Below are positions 37,220 to 45,377 of a stretch of DNA of 64,000 nt, piece after piece (position 1 is the stretch's first letter; each line of letters begins with the position of its first letter). Position numbers and translations under genes: made by a program. The notes below the pieces were generated by a model that did not search any database, was not told the origin of the DNA, and worked only from the letters and a program-made list of their open reading frames with translations. The DNA comes from Defluviicoccus sp046348835 (GTDB lineage Bacteria > Pseudomonadota > Alphaproteobacteria > Rhodospirillales > Defluviicoccaceae), in the NCBI GenBank assembly GCA_046348835.1, contig JAXMDM010000006.1:1-64000 (forward strand), in the 5' to 3' direction.

Positions 37220-37720
37220 ATGGTCCTTATCCGCGCGGAAAGACCGGAAGATGTCCGTGCCGTTCGCGACCTGATCACCGTTGCGTTCAAGGAGGCGGAG
37301 CATCGTTCGGGCACCGAGGCGTCGATCGTCGATGCCCTGCGGGCGGCCGGCGCGCTGAGCCTCTCGCTCGTTGCCGTCGGGGATGAGGAGGTGGTCGGGC
37401 AGGTGGCGTTCTCACCGGTCACCATCGACTCCGGCCTCAGCGGATGGTTCGGCCTGGGGCCGGTCGCGGTCCGGCCCGATCGGCAGCGTTCCGGGATCGG
37501 CAAGGCCCTGATCGAGGTCGGATTGACCAGACTGAGGGACAACGGCGCCGGCGGCTGCGTCGTCCTTGGCGACCCCCGATACTATGCCCGCTTCGGCTTC
37601 GTCAGCGACCCGGCCCTTCGCTACGCCGAGGTGCCGGTTCCATATTTCCAGCGGATCGTGTTCGGGGGACCGCCGCCGACCGGCGAGGTTGCCTACCACG
37701 AGGCATTCGATGCGGTCTGA
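37220..37720 (+). CDS. GNAT-family N-acetyltransferase
   Basis: 166 residues from the ATG at 37220; a GTG at 37184 would add 12 residues. The acetyl-CoA-binding signature is GLGPVAVRPDRQRSGIGKALIEVGL, and the sequence YYARFGFVSDPALRY is typical of the YhbS-like branch. The acyl acceptor is unknown. It follows queF by 45 bases, so it may be read through from the queuosine genes, although no functional link is evident. Confidence 0.85.
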   Translation: MVLIRAERPEDVRAVRDLITVAFKEAEHRSGTEASIVDALRAAGALSLSLVAVGDEEVVGQVAFSPVTIDSGLSGWFGLGPVAVRPDRQRSGIGKALIEVGLTRLRDNGAGGCVVLGDPRYYARFGFVSDPALRYAEVPVPYFQRIVFGGPPPTGEVAYHEAFDAV

Positions 37721-37757
37721 GCCTTAAAAGCGGTTGCCCGGTACGGCCCCGGCCGGT

Positions 37758-39092
37758 TCAGACCGGCAGCCGCACCCGCACCCGCAGGCCGCCGAACGGG
37801 GACTGGTCGAGCAGGATGTCGCCGCCGTGGCCGTGCGCCACGTCGCGGGCGATGGTCATGCCGAGCCCGACGCCGCCGGTCGCCGGATTGCGCGAGCCTT
37901 CCATGCGGTAGAAGGGCTTGAACACCTCCTCCCGTTGATCCGGGGGAATGCCGGGACCGTCGTCGTCGATGATCACCTCCACCACCCGGCCGAAACGCCG
38001 GCCGTACACCGCCACGTGCCGGCCGTAGCGCATGGCGTTTCCGATCAGGTTGCCGACGCAGCGACGAATGGCGTGCGGGCGCAGCGGCAGGGTCAGGTCA
38101 CCCTGGCAGTCGAGGGCCACCTGCCCCCCCTGGCGGCGTGCCTGACGGACGGCGTCGGCGAGAAGTTGGGCGAGATCGCACGGCTCCGGCGCCTCCCGCC
38201 CCTCGCCGCGGGCGAAGGCGAGGTAGCCCTCCAGCATCCGCTCCATCTCGGAGACGTCCTCTTTCAGCTCGTCCACCGCCGCCGAGCGGCGCATCATCTC
38301 CAGCTCCAGCTTCATCCGGGTCAACGGCGTGCGCAGATCGTGGGAGACGCCGGCGAGCATGGCGGTCCGCTGGGCGATCTGGCGCTGAATGCGGTTGCGC
38401 ATGGCGATGAAGGCAATGCCCGCCTGGCGCACTTCCGACGCCCCCGACGGCCGGAAATCCGGCACGTCGCGGCCCTTGCCGAACTCCTCGGCCACCCGGC
38501 CGAGGCGTCGCACCGGGCGCACCTGGTTGCGCATGAACAAGGTGGCGACGCCCAGCAGGACCAGGGCCATGCCGGCGTTCCACAAGACGAAGGCGATGGT
38601 CGTCCAACTGGACAGCCGCGCCGTCGGCGCCGCCGCGGTGAGCACCCCCTGCGGCAGCTGCACCGAGACGACGATGCTGCCGGGACGGGAGCGCTCGTCC
38701 ACCCGCACCGGCTTGCCGATGCCCTTGGCCAGCAAGGCCCGGCGCAACTCGCCCTCGATCGCCGTTTGCGTCGGCGGGGCGTTGGGCAGGATGGCGTTGG
38801 GCTCGATCGTCACCTCCAGGTCGAGCCGGCGCCGGGCATCCTCGATCAGCCAGGCGCGACTGGCAGGGTCGGCGACCGACGACAACCCGTCGACGAGAAG
38901 GACGACCTCGCCGGCGAGCCCCAGCGCCAGCCGTTTGATGATCTGGTCCCAATGGCTTTGGTAGAACACCCAGGCCGACAGCAGCTGCATCAGCAGCAGC
39001 GGGGTGACGACGATGAGCAGGGCGCGGCCGAGGAGGGTGGGCGGCAGCAGCCGGCGCAACAGGGCGGCGGGCATTCCGCGCGCCGCGATCAA
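37758..39092 (-). CDS. EnvZ-like sensor histidine kinase
   Basis: 444 residues: a first membrane helix (LLGRALLIVVTPLLLMQLLSAWVF), a periplasmic sensor part, a second helix (WTTIAFVLWNAGMALVLLGVATLF), a HAMP segment, the H-box GVSHDLRTPLTRMKLELEM, the N-box RCVGNLIGNAMRYG, and the G-boxes (IDDDGPGIPPDQREEVFKPF, GVGLGMTIARDVAHGHGG). A functional membrane sensor kinase is expected. Its start overlaps the stop of the response regulator by four bases. The closest named pair is EnvZ/OmpR. Confidence 0.9.
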   Translation of the reverse strand: MIAARGMPAALLRRLLPPTLLGRALLIVVTPLLLMQLLSAWVFYQSHWDQIIKRLALGLAGEVVLLVDGLSSVADPASRAWLIEDARRRLDLEVTIEPNAILPNAPPTQTAIEGELRRALLAKGIGKPVRVDERSRPGSIVVSVQLPQGVLTAAAPTARLSSWTTIAFVLWNAGMALVLLGVATLFMRNQVRPVRRLGRVAEEFGKGRDVPDFRPSGASEVRQAGIAFIAMRNRIQRQIAQRTAMLAGVSHDLRTPLTRMKLELEMMRRSAAVDELKEDVSEMERMLEGYLAFARGEGREAPEPCDLAQLLADAVRQARRQGGQVALDCQGDLTLPLRPHAIRRCVGNLIGNAMRYGRHVAVYGRRFGRVVEVIIDDDGPGIPPDQREEVFKPFYRMEGSRNPATGGVGLGMTIARDVAHGHGGDILLDQSPFGGLRVRVRLPV

Positions 39093-39772
39093 TCGGGTTT
39101 GAGCACGTAGCCGCGGCCGCGCACCGTCTGCAGGTAGCGCGGCTCGCGGGAATCCGCCTCGATCTTGCGGCGCAGGCGGGTGACCTGGACATCGACGGCG
39201 CGGTCGCCGCCGACGGCGCCGGTGAGCAGAATCAGGTCTTCGCGCGACAACGGCATTCCCGGCCGCTCGGCCAAAGCCTTCAACAGCGCCGTCTCGACCG
39301 AGGTCAGCCTGACCAACTCGTCGCCCTGGCGCAGTTCCTCCCGATCCAGGAGGAAGACCTTGTCCCCCATCTGCACCTCCCGCGTCTGCGGTGCCACCTG
39401 CGGCACCCGGCGCAGGATGCTTGCGATGCGCAACAGCAGCTCGCGCGGCTCGAACGGCTTGGTCAGATAGTCGTCGGCGCCCTCCTCGAAGCCCTTGATC
39501 CGGTCCTCCACCTCGCCCATGGCGGTCAGCATCAGAATCGGCACGCTGCTCTGCTGGCGCAACGAGGCGGCGAACTGCAGCCCGCTCTCCCCCGGCATCA
39601 TCAGATCGAGAACGATCAGGTCGACGGCGAGGCTGGCCAGTTTGCTGCGCGCATCGGCGGCACTGGACGCGGTGGCGACAAAATACCCCTGCTCGCCGAG
39701 AAAGCGCGCCAACAGCGTCCGCAACTTGGCGTCGTCGTCGACGACCAGAATCTGTGGCTGCTCTTCGCTCAT
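39089..39772 (-). CDS. OmpR-family response regulator
   Basis: 227 residues. The receiver domain (about 5-120) has QILVVDDDAKLRTLLARFLG, the phosphoacceptor Asp in DLIVLDLMMPGESG, and the KPFEPREL switch lysine. The C-terminal winged helix ends with VDVQVTRLRRKIEADSREPR and YLQTVRGRGYVL, the PhoB/OmpR-type DNA-binding domain. It should be phosphorylated by the adjacent kinase. The 66 bases upstream hold the promoter. Confidence 0.95.
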   Translation of the reverse strand: MSEEQPQILVVDDDAKLRTLLARFLGEQGYFVATASSAADARSKLASLAVDLIVLDLMMPGESGLQFAASLRQQSSVPILMLTAMGEVEDRIKGFEEGADDYLTKPFEPRELLLRIASILRRVPQVAPQTREVQMGDKVFLLDREELRQGDELVRLTSVETALLKALAERPGMPLSREDLILLTGAVGGDRAVDVQVTRLRRKIEADSREPRYLQTVRGRGYVLKPD

Positions 39773-39838
39773 CGCCGGTCTGTCACCCGCTTCCCGCGCC
39801 CCGCTTGTGGCCCATCCGCGTAAGCCGCCCGCCCGCCC

Positions 39839-40342
39839 CTACCGGTCCTCATCGGCGCGGTGATCGCGATCGACCATCGCCTGCAGCACCCGGACGAATC
39901 CCTCCGCCGAGCCGCTTCCCGAGGTGGCGAAGGCGGCGCGAAGGCGGCGCGCCTGCTTCTCCGTCAGCACCCGCTCCAGGTTCAGCGCCTCGGGGCTGAG
40001 ATACAGCCGGCGACGGCGACGGTCCCCGACGTCGGCGCGCTGAAGCACGAAACCGTCCTCCACCAGCTGCGCCAGCACCGGCGCCAGGCTCTGCTTGGTG
40101 ATCCGCAGCAGCGCCAAGAGATCGCTGACGGTGATCCCCGGATGGCGGCCGACGAAGTAGATGACCCGATGGTGGGCGCGACCGAAGCCATACTGCGCCA
40201 GCTCTTCGTCCGCGTCGCGGGTGAAGTCGCGATAGGCGAAATAGAGCGCCTCGATGGCCTGACGCATCTCGGCCAGCGACGCCGTCTCCGCGCCATCGTC
40301 GCCGACCTGCGCCTTGCGATCCTCCAGCGAGTGGTCGTTCAC
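39839..40342 (-). CDS. MarR-family transcriptional regulator
   Basis: 167 residues from a GTG at 40342, with GGAACGGGG just upstream; a TTG at 40366 is much less likely. The winged helix is clear: RVIYFVGRHPGITVSDLLAL, RITKQSLAPVLAQLVEDG and ADVGDRRRRRLYLS. It is divergent from ilvE. The shared promoter region contains two dyads that overlap the ilvE promoter, so repression of ilvE and itself is likely. This MarR/aminotransferase pairing recurs in related bacteria (established pattern, from memory). Confidence 0.9.
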   Translation of the reverse strand: MNDHSLEDRKAQVGDDGAETASLAEMRQAIEALYFAYRDFTRDADEELAQYGFGRAHHRVIYFVGRHPGITVSDLLALLRITKQSLAPVLAQLVEDGFVLQRADVGDRRRRRLYLSPEALNLERVLTEKQARRLRAAFATSGSGSAEGFVRVLQAMVDRDHRADEDR

Positions 40343-40367
40343 CGCCCCGTTCCTTTTCGCGCGCAAT

Positions 40368-40388
40368 TATGTCAGTGTTGTTGACATA
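40368..40388. promoter_or_regulatory. MarR operator-like dyad 1, over the ilvE -35
   Basis: TATGTCA, 7 bases, TGACATA: a perfect 7-base dyad between marR and ilvE. Its right arm overlaps the -35 element TTGACA (40381-40386). MarR proteins bind dyads of this size, so it is a good candidate for the operator. Confidence 0.65.
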
Positions 40389-40410
40389 TTTACCCCGCCA
40401 CGCTTATCAT
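40381..40410 (+). promoter_or_regulatory. ilvE promoter
   Basis: TTGACA at 40381-40386, an 18-base spacer, and TATCAT at 40405-40410 (5 of 6 positions of the sigma-70 consensus). Both elements lie inside dyads, and the ATG of ilvE follows about 65 bases later. This is the best sigma-70 promoter match in the window. Confidence 0.65.
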
Positions 40411-40417
40411 GATAAGC
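40402..40417. promoter_or_regulatory. Perfect 16-bp palindrome over the ilvE -10
   Basis: GCTTATCATGATAAGC is fully self-complementary and covers the -10 element. It is a second likely operator for the MarR regulator or for another repressor. Blocking here would stop open-complex formation. Confidence 0.6.
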
Positions 40418-40476
40418 AAACGAGCCAACAAAAGGTAATGATCTTACGGTTGTCCTGAGCCTGGGAACGGAAGCGA

Positions 40477-41373
40477 ATGTCCAGCCAACCCTATCACGAT
40501 CGCGACGGCTTCATCTGGTTCGATGGCGAACTCGTCCCGTGGCGCAGTGCCAAAATCCATGTCCTCACCCACGCCCTGCACTACGCGTCGGCGGTGTTCG
40601 AAGGCGAGCGCGCCTATAACCAACAGGTATTCAAGCTGACCGAGCATTCCGAGCGGCTGGCGGCGTCGGCGCGGATCATGGGATTCGAGCTTCCGTGCAG
40701 CGTCGCCGACGTCGATCGGGCGACGGAAGAGGTGCTGCGCGCCAACAACATCGTCGATGGTTACGTCCGGCCGATCGCCTGGCGCGGCAGCGAGATGATG
40801 GGGGTGTCGGCGCAGCAGACCAAGATCCATCTCGCCATCGCCCCCTGGGCGTGGGGCTCCTACTTTCAGGAGGAGGCGCGGCGCAAGGGCATCCGCATGC
40901 GCACATCGCCGTGGCGGCGCCCGCCGCCGGAGAGCGCGCCGGTGCATGCCAAGGCGAGCGGCCTCTACATGATCTGCACCCTGTCGAAGCACGCGGTGGA
41001 GCAGGCCGGCTATGACGACGCGCTGATGCTCGACTGGCGCGGCCGCGTTGCCGAGGCCACCGGCGCCAACATCTTCATGGTCATGGACGACGGCCGCTTG
41101 CACACGCCGGAGCCCGACTGCTTCCTCGACGGCATCACCCGGCGGACGGTCATCGACCTCGCCCGCGGCCGCGGGATCGAGGTGGTGGAGCGCGCCATCT
41201 GGCCGGAGGAGCTGGCGAAGGCGAAGGAGGTGTTCCTCACCGGCACCGCCGCCGAGCTGACCCCGGTCGGCGCCATCGACGACTACCGGTTCACCCCGGG
41301 CGAGATCACCCGCCAGCTCATCGACGACTACGACGTCGCCACCGGTCAGCGCAGCGCCGCCGCCGCCGCCTGA
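40477..41373 (+). CDS. ilvE: Branched-chain amino acid aminotransferase
   Basis: 298 residues, PLP fold type IV. Visible features: FIWFDGELVPWRSAKIHVLTHALHYAS, the PLP lysine in HAKASGLYMICTLSKHAVEQ, ALMLDWRGRVAEATGANIFMV, and ITRRTVIDLARGRGIEVVE. It exchanges amino groups between glutamate and the branched-chain keto acids, the last step of Ile, Leu and Val synthesis. It is transcribed alone. The divergent MarR protein probably controls it. The Ala-rich C-terminus (GQRSAAAAA) is a tail without function I can name. Confidence 0.95.
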   Translation: MSSQPYHDRDGFIWFDGELVPWRSAKIHVLTHALHYASAVFEGERAYNQQVFKLTEHSERLAASARIMGFELPCSVADVDRATEEVLRANNIVDGYVRPIAWRGSEMMGVSAQQTKIHLAIAPWAWGSYFQEEARRKGIRMRTSPWRRPPPESAPVHAKASGLYMICTLSKHAVEQAGYDDALMLDWRGRVAEATGANIFMVMDDGRLHTPEPDCFLDGITRRTVIDLARGRGIEVVERAIWPEELAKAKEVFLTGTAAELTPVGAIDDYRFTPGEITRQLIDDYDVATGQRSAAAAA

Positions 41374-41492
41374 GCGACCGCGGGGCGGCGCGGCAGCCGC
41401 CCCGGCTCCGCGCGGGCGGGGCGTTGCCGGCGGCAGTCCGCGGCAGCAGTACCCGGCGGCTGCGTCTTAGGGCGCTCTGCTGGCGCCGCCGC

Positions 41493-41915
41493 TCATCGCC
41501 TTCGCGACGAGTTGCGGACCAGTTCGTTGCACTCGAAATTGCTCGCCGGCTTGCCGCTGCCTTTGCGCACGGTCGGCTGCGGCTGCGGCGGCGGTGCGGC
41601 CGGGGCGTTGGCCACCCCCGGCGGCGGCGGCGGCATCGGCGGCGGTGCGGAAGGCACCGCCTGCTCGGTGCATTTGACGATGGTGCCGGACGCCCGCAGG
41701 AAGTACAGGCGCGTCTGCGGCGACGGGGCGATCACCGACACCAGGTCGTAGCCGGCCGCCAACAGATCGAGGATGGACCGGTCCATCGGACGCCATTCCA
41801 GCTCGGCCCCGTCGGCCATCGCCGCCGTATCCGCAACATCCGCCGCCCGGACGCTCGGGGCTCCCACCATAGCCAGCAGGGCCAGCGCCGCCGCCGACCA
41901 ATCGGCAATGCTCAT
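41493..41915 (-). CDS. Secreted protein, cassette gene A, intact copy
   Basis: 140 residues from the ATG at 41915, which gives a signal peptide (MSIADWSAAALALLAMVGAPSVRA). An ATG at 41954 lies inside the preceding gene and is less likely. The mature protein has ELEWRPMDRSILDLLAAGYDLVSV, a middle with one cysteine (IVKCTEQ), a long Pro-rich stretch, and the end SNFECNELVRNSS with a second cysteine. I do not recognise the family. It is the only complete copy of three in the tandem cassette; the other two are decayed. Confidence 0.6.
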   Translation of the reverse strand: MSIADWSAAALALLAMVGAPSVRAADVADTAAMADGAELEWRPMDRSILDLLAAGYDLVSVIAPSPQTRLYFLRASGTIVKCTEQAVPSAPPPMPPPPPGVANAPAAPPPQPQPTVRKGSGKPASNFECNELVRNSSRRR

Positions 41916-41937
41916 CCCCCAACGACGCACAAACATC

Positions 41938-42270
41938 TCATTGGTCCAAATCATTGCTAACGTAAGTGTTATCCCAACTTGATCCTGTCAGACTGTGAAC
42001 ATAAAAGCGCTCGCCGACAGTACACAGCCACATCAGGGAGGCGACCAAATCCGGCTCGTTCGTCCATAGATACCCGCCCGACGTCGGGTAAATATAAAGA
42101 TAGGTGACACCGTTTGCCTGACCTGTCGTGCAACCGCTCGGATTGACCAGAGTCCATCCCGGAGACAGCACCGCACCGCTAGCCGCCTGCGCGGCAGGCG
42201 CGCCCAGAGATGAGGCTAAGAGCACCGCCGCCCCGGCAGCTGCCATGAGGGCGTGAATTACCTGCGCCAT
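41938..42270 (-). CDS. Small secreted protein, cassette gene B, copy 1
   Basis: 110 residues from the ATG at 42270. A signal peptide (ALMAAAGAAVLLASSLGAPAAQA) precedes a domain of about 75 residues with GWTLVNPSGCTTGQANGVTY and LYIYPTSGGYLWTNEPDLVAS, two cysteines at matching places in all copies (a likely disulfide), and SSWDNTYV near the end. Paralogues lie at 42610 and 43379. The function is unknown; the copies suggest selection for dosage or for variants. Gene A copy 1 starts 22 bases after it. Confidence 0.7.
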   Translation of the reverse strand: MAQVIHALMAAAGAAVLLASSLGAPAAQAASGAVLSPGWTLVNPSGCTTGQANGVTYLYIYPTSGGYLWTNEPDLVASLMWLCTVGERFYVHSLTGSSWDNTYVSNDLDQ

Positions 42271-42389
42271 GGATCCCCCATGTCCTGGATTCAGTCCATG
42301 CGGTATTTTTACCCGAAAGGGGTATTTCGCGCCAAGCCTTTTCTTTTTGCTCCCATTTCCTCGGGCCACAGGCGCGCCGGCCAGCCGCC

Positions 42390-42605
42390 CGAGAGGGCGA
42401 CTGCGGTACGAGTGGCGTGCCGGGGGCATTCCCGGAAGCCAACAGATGGATGATGGACCCATCCATCGGGCCGCCACTGGCTGTCGGGCTGGCCCGCCGT
42501 CATCGCCCCGTCCGAAACATCCTGCGCCCGCATGCTTGCGGCTCCGCCACCATGACCGGCGCCGCCGCGACCATCGGGCAGCGGCTAGGCACCAGCCACC
42601 CCTCC
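42390..42605 (-). pseudogene. Decayed cassette gene A, copy 2
   Basis: In the minus strand after gene B copy 2, one frame reads MRAQDVSDGAMTAGQPDSQW then RP, matching AADVADTAAMADGAELEWRP of intact gene A. One inserted base at about 42468-42471 moves the rest (MDGSIIHLLASGNAPG, matching MDRSILDLLAAGYD) to another frame. At the DNA level the two copies align along more than 100 bases. The C-terminal FECNELV is not found. The signal peptide part is also damaged. Confidence 0.7.
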
Positions 42606-42609
42606 AGCC

Positions 42610-42948
42610 TCAGTAATTCAAGCTGGCGGTGTAGTATGTATTGTCCCATGTCGAGCCGTTGGCGCTGAAGGCATAGAAATAGGAGCCATAGGCGCAGAAC
42701 GTGCTGATCGAGGCCACCAAATCCTGCTCGTTGGTCCACAGCATCCCGCCGGTCGTCGGATAAATGTAGAGATAGGTTACGCCGTTGGTCTGTCCGGTCA
42801 CGCACCCGCTCGCCTCCACCAGCGTCCACCCCACCGGCAACATCGATGCGCCGCTCGCCGCATCGGCCGCCGGCGCGACGAGAGACGAGGCGGCAAAGAG
42901 CGCCGCCGCCCCGGCCGCCGCCAAAAGAACCCGATTCACTTGTGCCAT
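42610..42948 (-). CDS. Small secreted protein, cassette gene B, copy 2
   Basis: 112 residues, with the signal peptide VLLAAAGAAALFAASSLVAPAADA and a domain close to copy 1: GWTLVEASGCVTGQTNGVTY, LYIYPTTGGMLWTNEQDLVA, and GSTWDNTYYT. The two cysteines line up with the other copies. AAGGAAGA lies before the ATG. It is intact, with no sign of decay, unlike its partner gene A, which is a remnant directly downstream. Confidence 0.7.
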   Translation of the reverse strand: MAQVNRVLLAAAGAAALFAASSLVAPAADAASGASMLPVGWTLVEASGCVTGQTNGVTYLYIYPTTGGMLWTNEQDLVASISTFCAYGSYFYAFSANGSTWDNTYYTASLNY

Positions 42949-43165
42949 GGCATCTTCCTTATAATCCCGTTTGGGGTGTTTCCAAACGCGCCTAACCGCA
43001 GGCGCATCGAGGAAGATAGCGCATTCTACCTGTTATGGGTGTGATGGGCGTTATGGGTGTGAGGCGGTTGTGGCTGTGAGGCGGTGCCGACCTTCCGCCG
43101 GCCAACGACCTTGGCGGCGCCCGAGCTGCCGGTCGTCCGGCCGCTCACCGCGGTCGGGCGCCGGT

Positions 43166-43329
43166 TCACATCAATTCGCTGCACTCGAAGCTGCTGGTAG
43201 CCGATCGAGGAGGAGCCGATCCATCGGACGCCACTCCAGGTCCGTGGATGGCGACGCGGCAGAGGATGGTGTGGCCGGCGGGTCCGCACGGGCGCCGGCG
43301 GCGCCGACCGCAATCAGCGCCACCAGCAT
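43166..43329 (-). pseudogene. Decayed cassette gene A, copy 3, internal deletion
   Basis: The frame from the ATG at 43329 (MLVALIAVGAAGARA, a signal-like start) runs to DLEWRPMDRLLLDRL, matching ELEWRPMDRSILDLL of intact gene A. It then jumps, in another frame, to SSFECSELM followed by a stop, matching SNFECNELV at the intact gene's C-terminus. The Pro-rich middle is missing. This is an internal deletion with a frameshift, clearly from the same gene. Confidence 0.7.
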
Positions 43330-43378
43330 CAGCAACCCGCGAACGGGCGGACCCCGCCGCGGCGGCCCAGGCCGCGCC

Positions 43379-43714
43379 TCAATTCAAGCCAGGATTGTAA
43401 TAGGTGTAGTCCCAATTGGACCCGTTCGAGCTATATGCGTAGAATAAGCTTCCGTAACCGCAGTATTCGGCGAAAGATGAGATCAGTTCCGGCTCGGTCG
43501 TCCAGAAATACCCACCGGATGTTGGGTAGATATATAGATAGTTCAAACCACTGTACTGATATTGGAAGCAGTAACTTGGCGTTACCAGCGTCCAACCCGT
43601 CGCCACCGATCCCGCCCCGCTCGCCGCATTTGCGGTGGGCGAACCCAAAACCGATGCACCCGCAATAATCGCACACCCAACCGCCGCCACAATCACGCGC
43701 TTGGCAACGTCCAT
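43379..43714 (-). CDS. Small secreted protein, cassette gene B, copy 3
   Basis: 111 residues, the most diverged copy: signal peptide (IVAAVGCAIIAGASVLGSPTANA), then GWTLVTPSYCFQYQYSGLNY, LYIYPTSGGYFWTTEPELIS and the closing GSNWDYTYYNPGLN. Both cysteines are kept. A GGGAGGCGGGAC ribosome site and a markedly AT-rich stretch (about 43740-43765) precede it. As the first gene of the whole tandem set in transcription order, it probably carries the main promoter. Confidence 0.7.
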   Translation of the reverse strand: MDVAKRVIVAAVGCAIIAGASVLGSPTANAASGAGSVATGWTLVTPSYCFQYQYSGLNYLYIYPTSGGYFWTTEPELISSFAEYCGYGSLFYAYSSNGSNWDYTYYNPGLN

Positions 43715-43891
43715 GTCCCGCCTCCCTGTTTTAGCAAACTCTTATTATGAATTTATTGTAACTGATTCTCAGGCGCAAAGACAGTCCCCATACGCAGCCC
43801 TCGGGACACATGGACAGATCTTGGCCATGACGCTTCATGGCGCCGTCGCGGGACGCGCAAAATCGGCCGGTTGGAGACCGGTCGGGAAGGC

Positions 43892-44521
43892 CTAGGCGGC
43901 GGCGCTGGGCCGGGCGCTGACCGCGGCGTGCCAGCGGGCCAGGTGCGGGCGATCGGGCGGAATGGCGATCTTCAGCCAGCCGGCGAAGTCGATGGCGATC
44001 AGCGCGGTGATATCGGCGACGGTAAACGTATCGCCGGCCACGTATTCGGTCTCGGCGAGCCGCTGATCCAGCCGCTCGATGAAGTGGCCGACCCGCAGCC
44101 TCCCCCGCTCGGCCAGTTCCGGCAGCTGAGGGAAGCCAAAGACACCCGGCAGCGCCCGGTCCTTCATCCCCGGCGTCTTGTTGCGGAACGCCTCGGCGAC
44201 GGCGAGAAAGCCGTCGATTTCGCAGCGATGGTCCCACATGGCGACCACGCCCTTTTCCGTCGGCGTCCGGCCGAGGAGCGGCGGATCGGGATAGACCTCC
44301 TCCAGATAGCGGCAGCAGGCGCTGGCCTCGCTGATGGCGGTGCCGTCGTCCAGCTCCAGGACCGGGACCGTCGCCCACGGATTGAGACGGAGGAACCATT
44401 CCTGCATCTGGTCGCCCTGGCGCAGGTCCACCTGCTGGGTCGGCAGCGAAACGTTCTTCTCGGCAAGGAAAATGCGCACCCGCCGCGGACTGGGCGCCGG
44501 CTTGAAGTCGTAGAGCTTCAT
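43892..44521 (-). CDS. Glutathione S-transferase family protein
   Basis: 209 residues from the ATG at 44521 with GGAGGAGGGA upstream. The thioredoxin-like half contains MKLYDFKPAPSPRRVRIFLAE, where SPRR replaces the usual SPNC/SPFG; ATVPVLELDDGTAISEASA is the glutathione-binding cis-Pro and Ser region. The helical half ends with FTVADITALIAIDFAGWLKI, the N-capping box. The catalytic residue is probably the serine at about 11. It resembles the alphaproteobacterial GstA-like group. Confidence 0.85.
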   Translation of the reverse strand: MKLYDFKPAPSPRRVRIFLAEKNVSLPTQQVDLRQGDQMQEWFLRLNPWATVPVLELDDGTAISEASACCRYLEEVYPDPPLLGRTPTEKGVVAMWDHRCEIDGFLAVAEAFRNKTPGMKDRALPGVFGFPQLPELAERGRLRVGHFIERLDQRLAETEYVAGDTFTVADITALIAIDFAGWLKIAIPPDRPHLARWHAAVSARPSAAA

Positions 44522-44555
44522 TCCTCCCTCCTCCACTATTCCGTCTCGTTGCGCC

Positions 44556-45377
44556 TTACCAGCGGCCGCCCGGCAGGGCCAGCGCCTTTTCCGTCAGCTC
44601 GCGGGTGACGAAGTCGAAGGCGTCGTCCACATCATCGCTGCGGTGGAAGAGCGAAAGATCGGTGGCGTCGATGGTCCCGAACCGGACCAGCGCCTCCAGA
44701 TCGAGCGCCGCATCCCAGTAGTCGCGGCCGTAAAGCACGATCGGCAGGTGCTTGCGCAGCTTCCCGGTCTGCACCAGGGTCATCACCTCGAAGAATTCGT
44801 CCAGCGTGCCGAAGCCGCCGGGAAACGCGATCAGCGCCTTGGCCAGATAGATCAGCCAGTACTTGCGCATGAAAAAGTAATGGAACTCGAACGCCAGGTG
44901 GCGGGTGATGTAGGCGTTCCCCGACGTCTCGTGGGGAAGGGAGATGCCGAGGCCGACGTTGAGCCCTCGCGCCTCCGAGGCGCCGCGGTTGGCCGCCTCC
45001 ATGATGCCGCCGCCGCCGCCGGTGCAGACGACGAACCGCCGCCGCTTTTCCTCCAGCCCCTTCGACCACCGGGTGAGCCGCCGGGCCAACTCGCGGCACT
45101 CCTCGTAGTAGCGCGACATCCCTAGCGCCCGCTCTGCCGCCGCCGGGTCGCCGCCACCCGCCCGGGCCGCGTCCAGGTCCGCCTCGGCCCGGTCGCGGGA
45201 GACGATGCGGGCGGAGCCGAAGAAGACGATCGTATCGCTGATCCGGTAGCTGTCGAAGCGGGCCCGCGGCTCCAGGTACTCGGCGAGGATGCGCAGCGGC
45301 CGGGCGGCGGCGCTGTCGAGGAACGACCGGTCGTGGTAGGCCTTGATCGGCCGCTCGGGAACGACGTCCTCGGTCAC
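44556..45377 (-). CDS. LOG-family phosphoribohydrolase (TIGR00730)
   Basis: 273 residues, longer than the usual 190-200 because of about 60 N-terminal residues (YHDRSFLDSAAARPLRIL). The LOG motifs GGGGGIMEAANRGA and FPGGFGTLDEFFEVMTLVQTG (the PGGxGTxxE active site) are intact. The family frees bases from nucleoside 5'-monophosphates (cytokinin LOG, PpnN). Its start and the stop of the following HAD gene meet at 45374-45377, so the two are coupled. Confidence 0.9.
   Translation of the reverse strand: MTEDVVPERPIKAYHDRSFLDSAAARPLRILAEYLEPRARFDSYRISDTIVFFGSARIVSRDRAEADLDAARAGGGDPAAAERALGMSRYYEECRELARRLTRWSKGLEEKRRRFVVCTGGGGGIMEAANRGASEARGLNVGLGISLPHETSGNAYITRHLAFEFHYFFMRKYWLIYLAKALIAFPGGFGTLDEFFEVMTLVQTGKLRKHLPIVLYGRDYWDAALDLEALVRFGTIDATDLSLFHRSDDVDDAFDFVTRELTEKALALPGGRW

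Noticed and set aside
42969..43165. A run of repeated histidine/threonine codons (CACACCCATAAC type) near 43025-43075
   Set aside because: It is a short low-complexity stretch downstream of the decayed gene A copy 3; no gene or regular repeat array can be supported.
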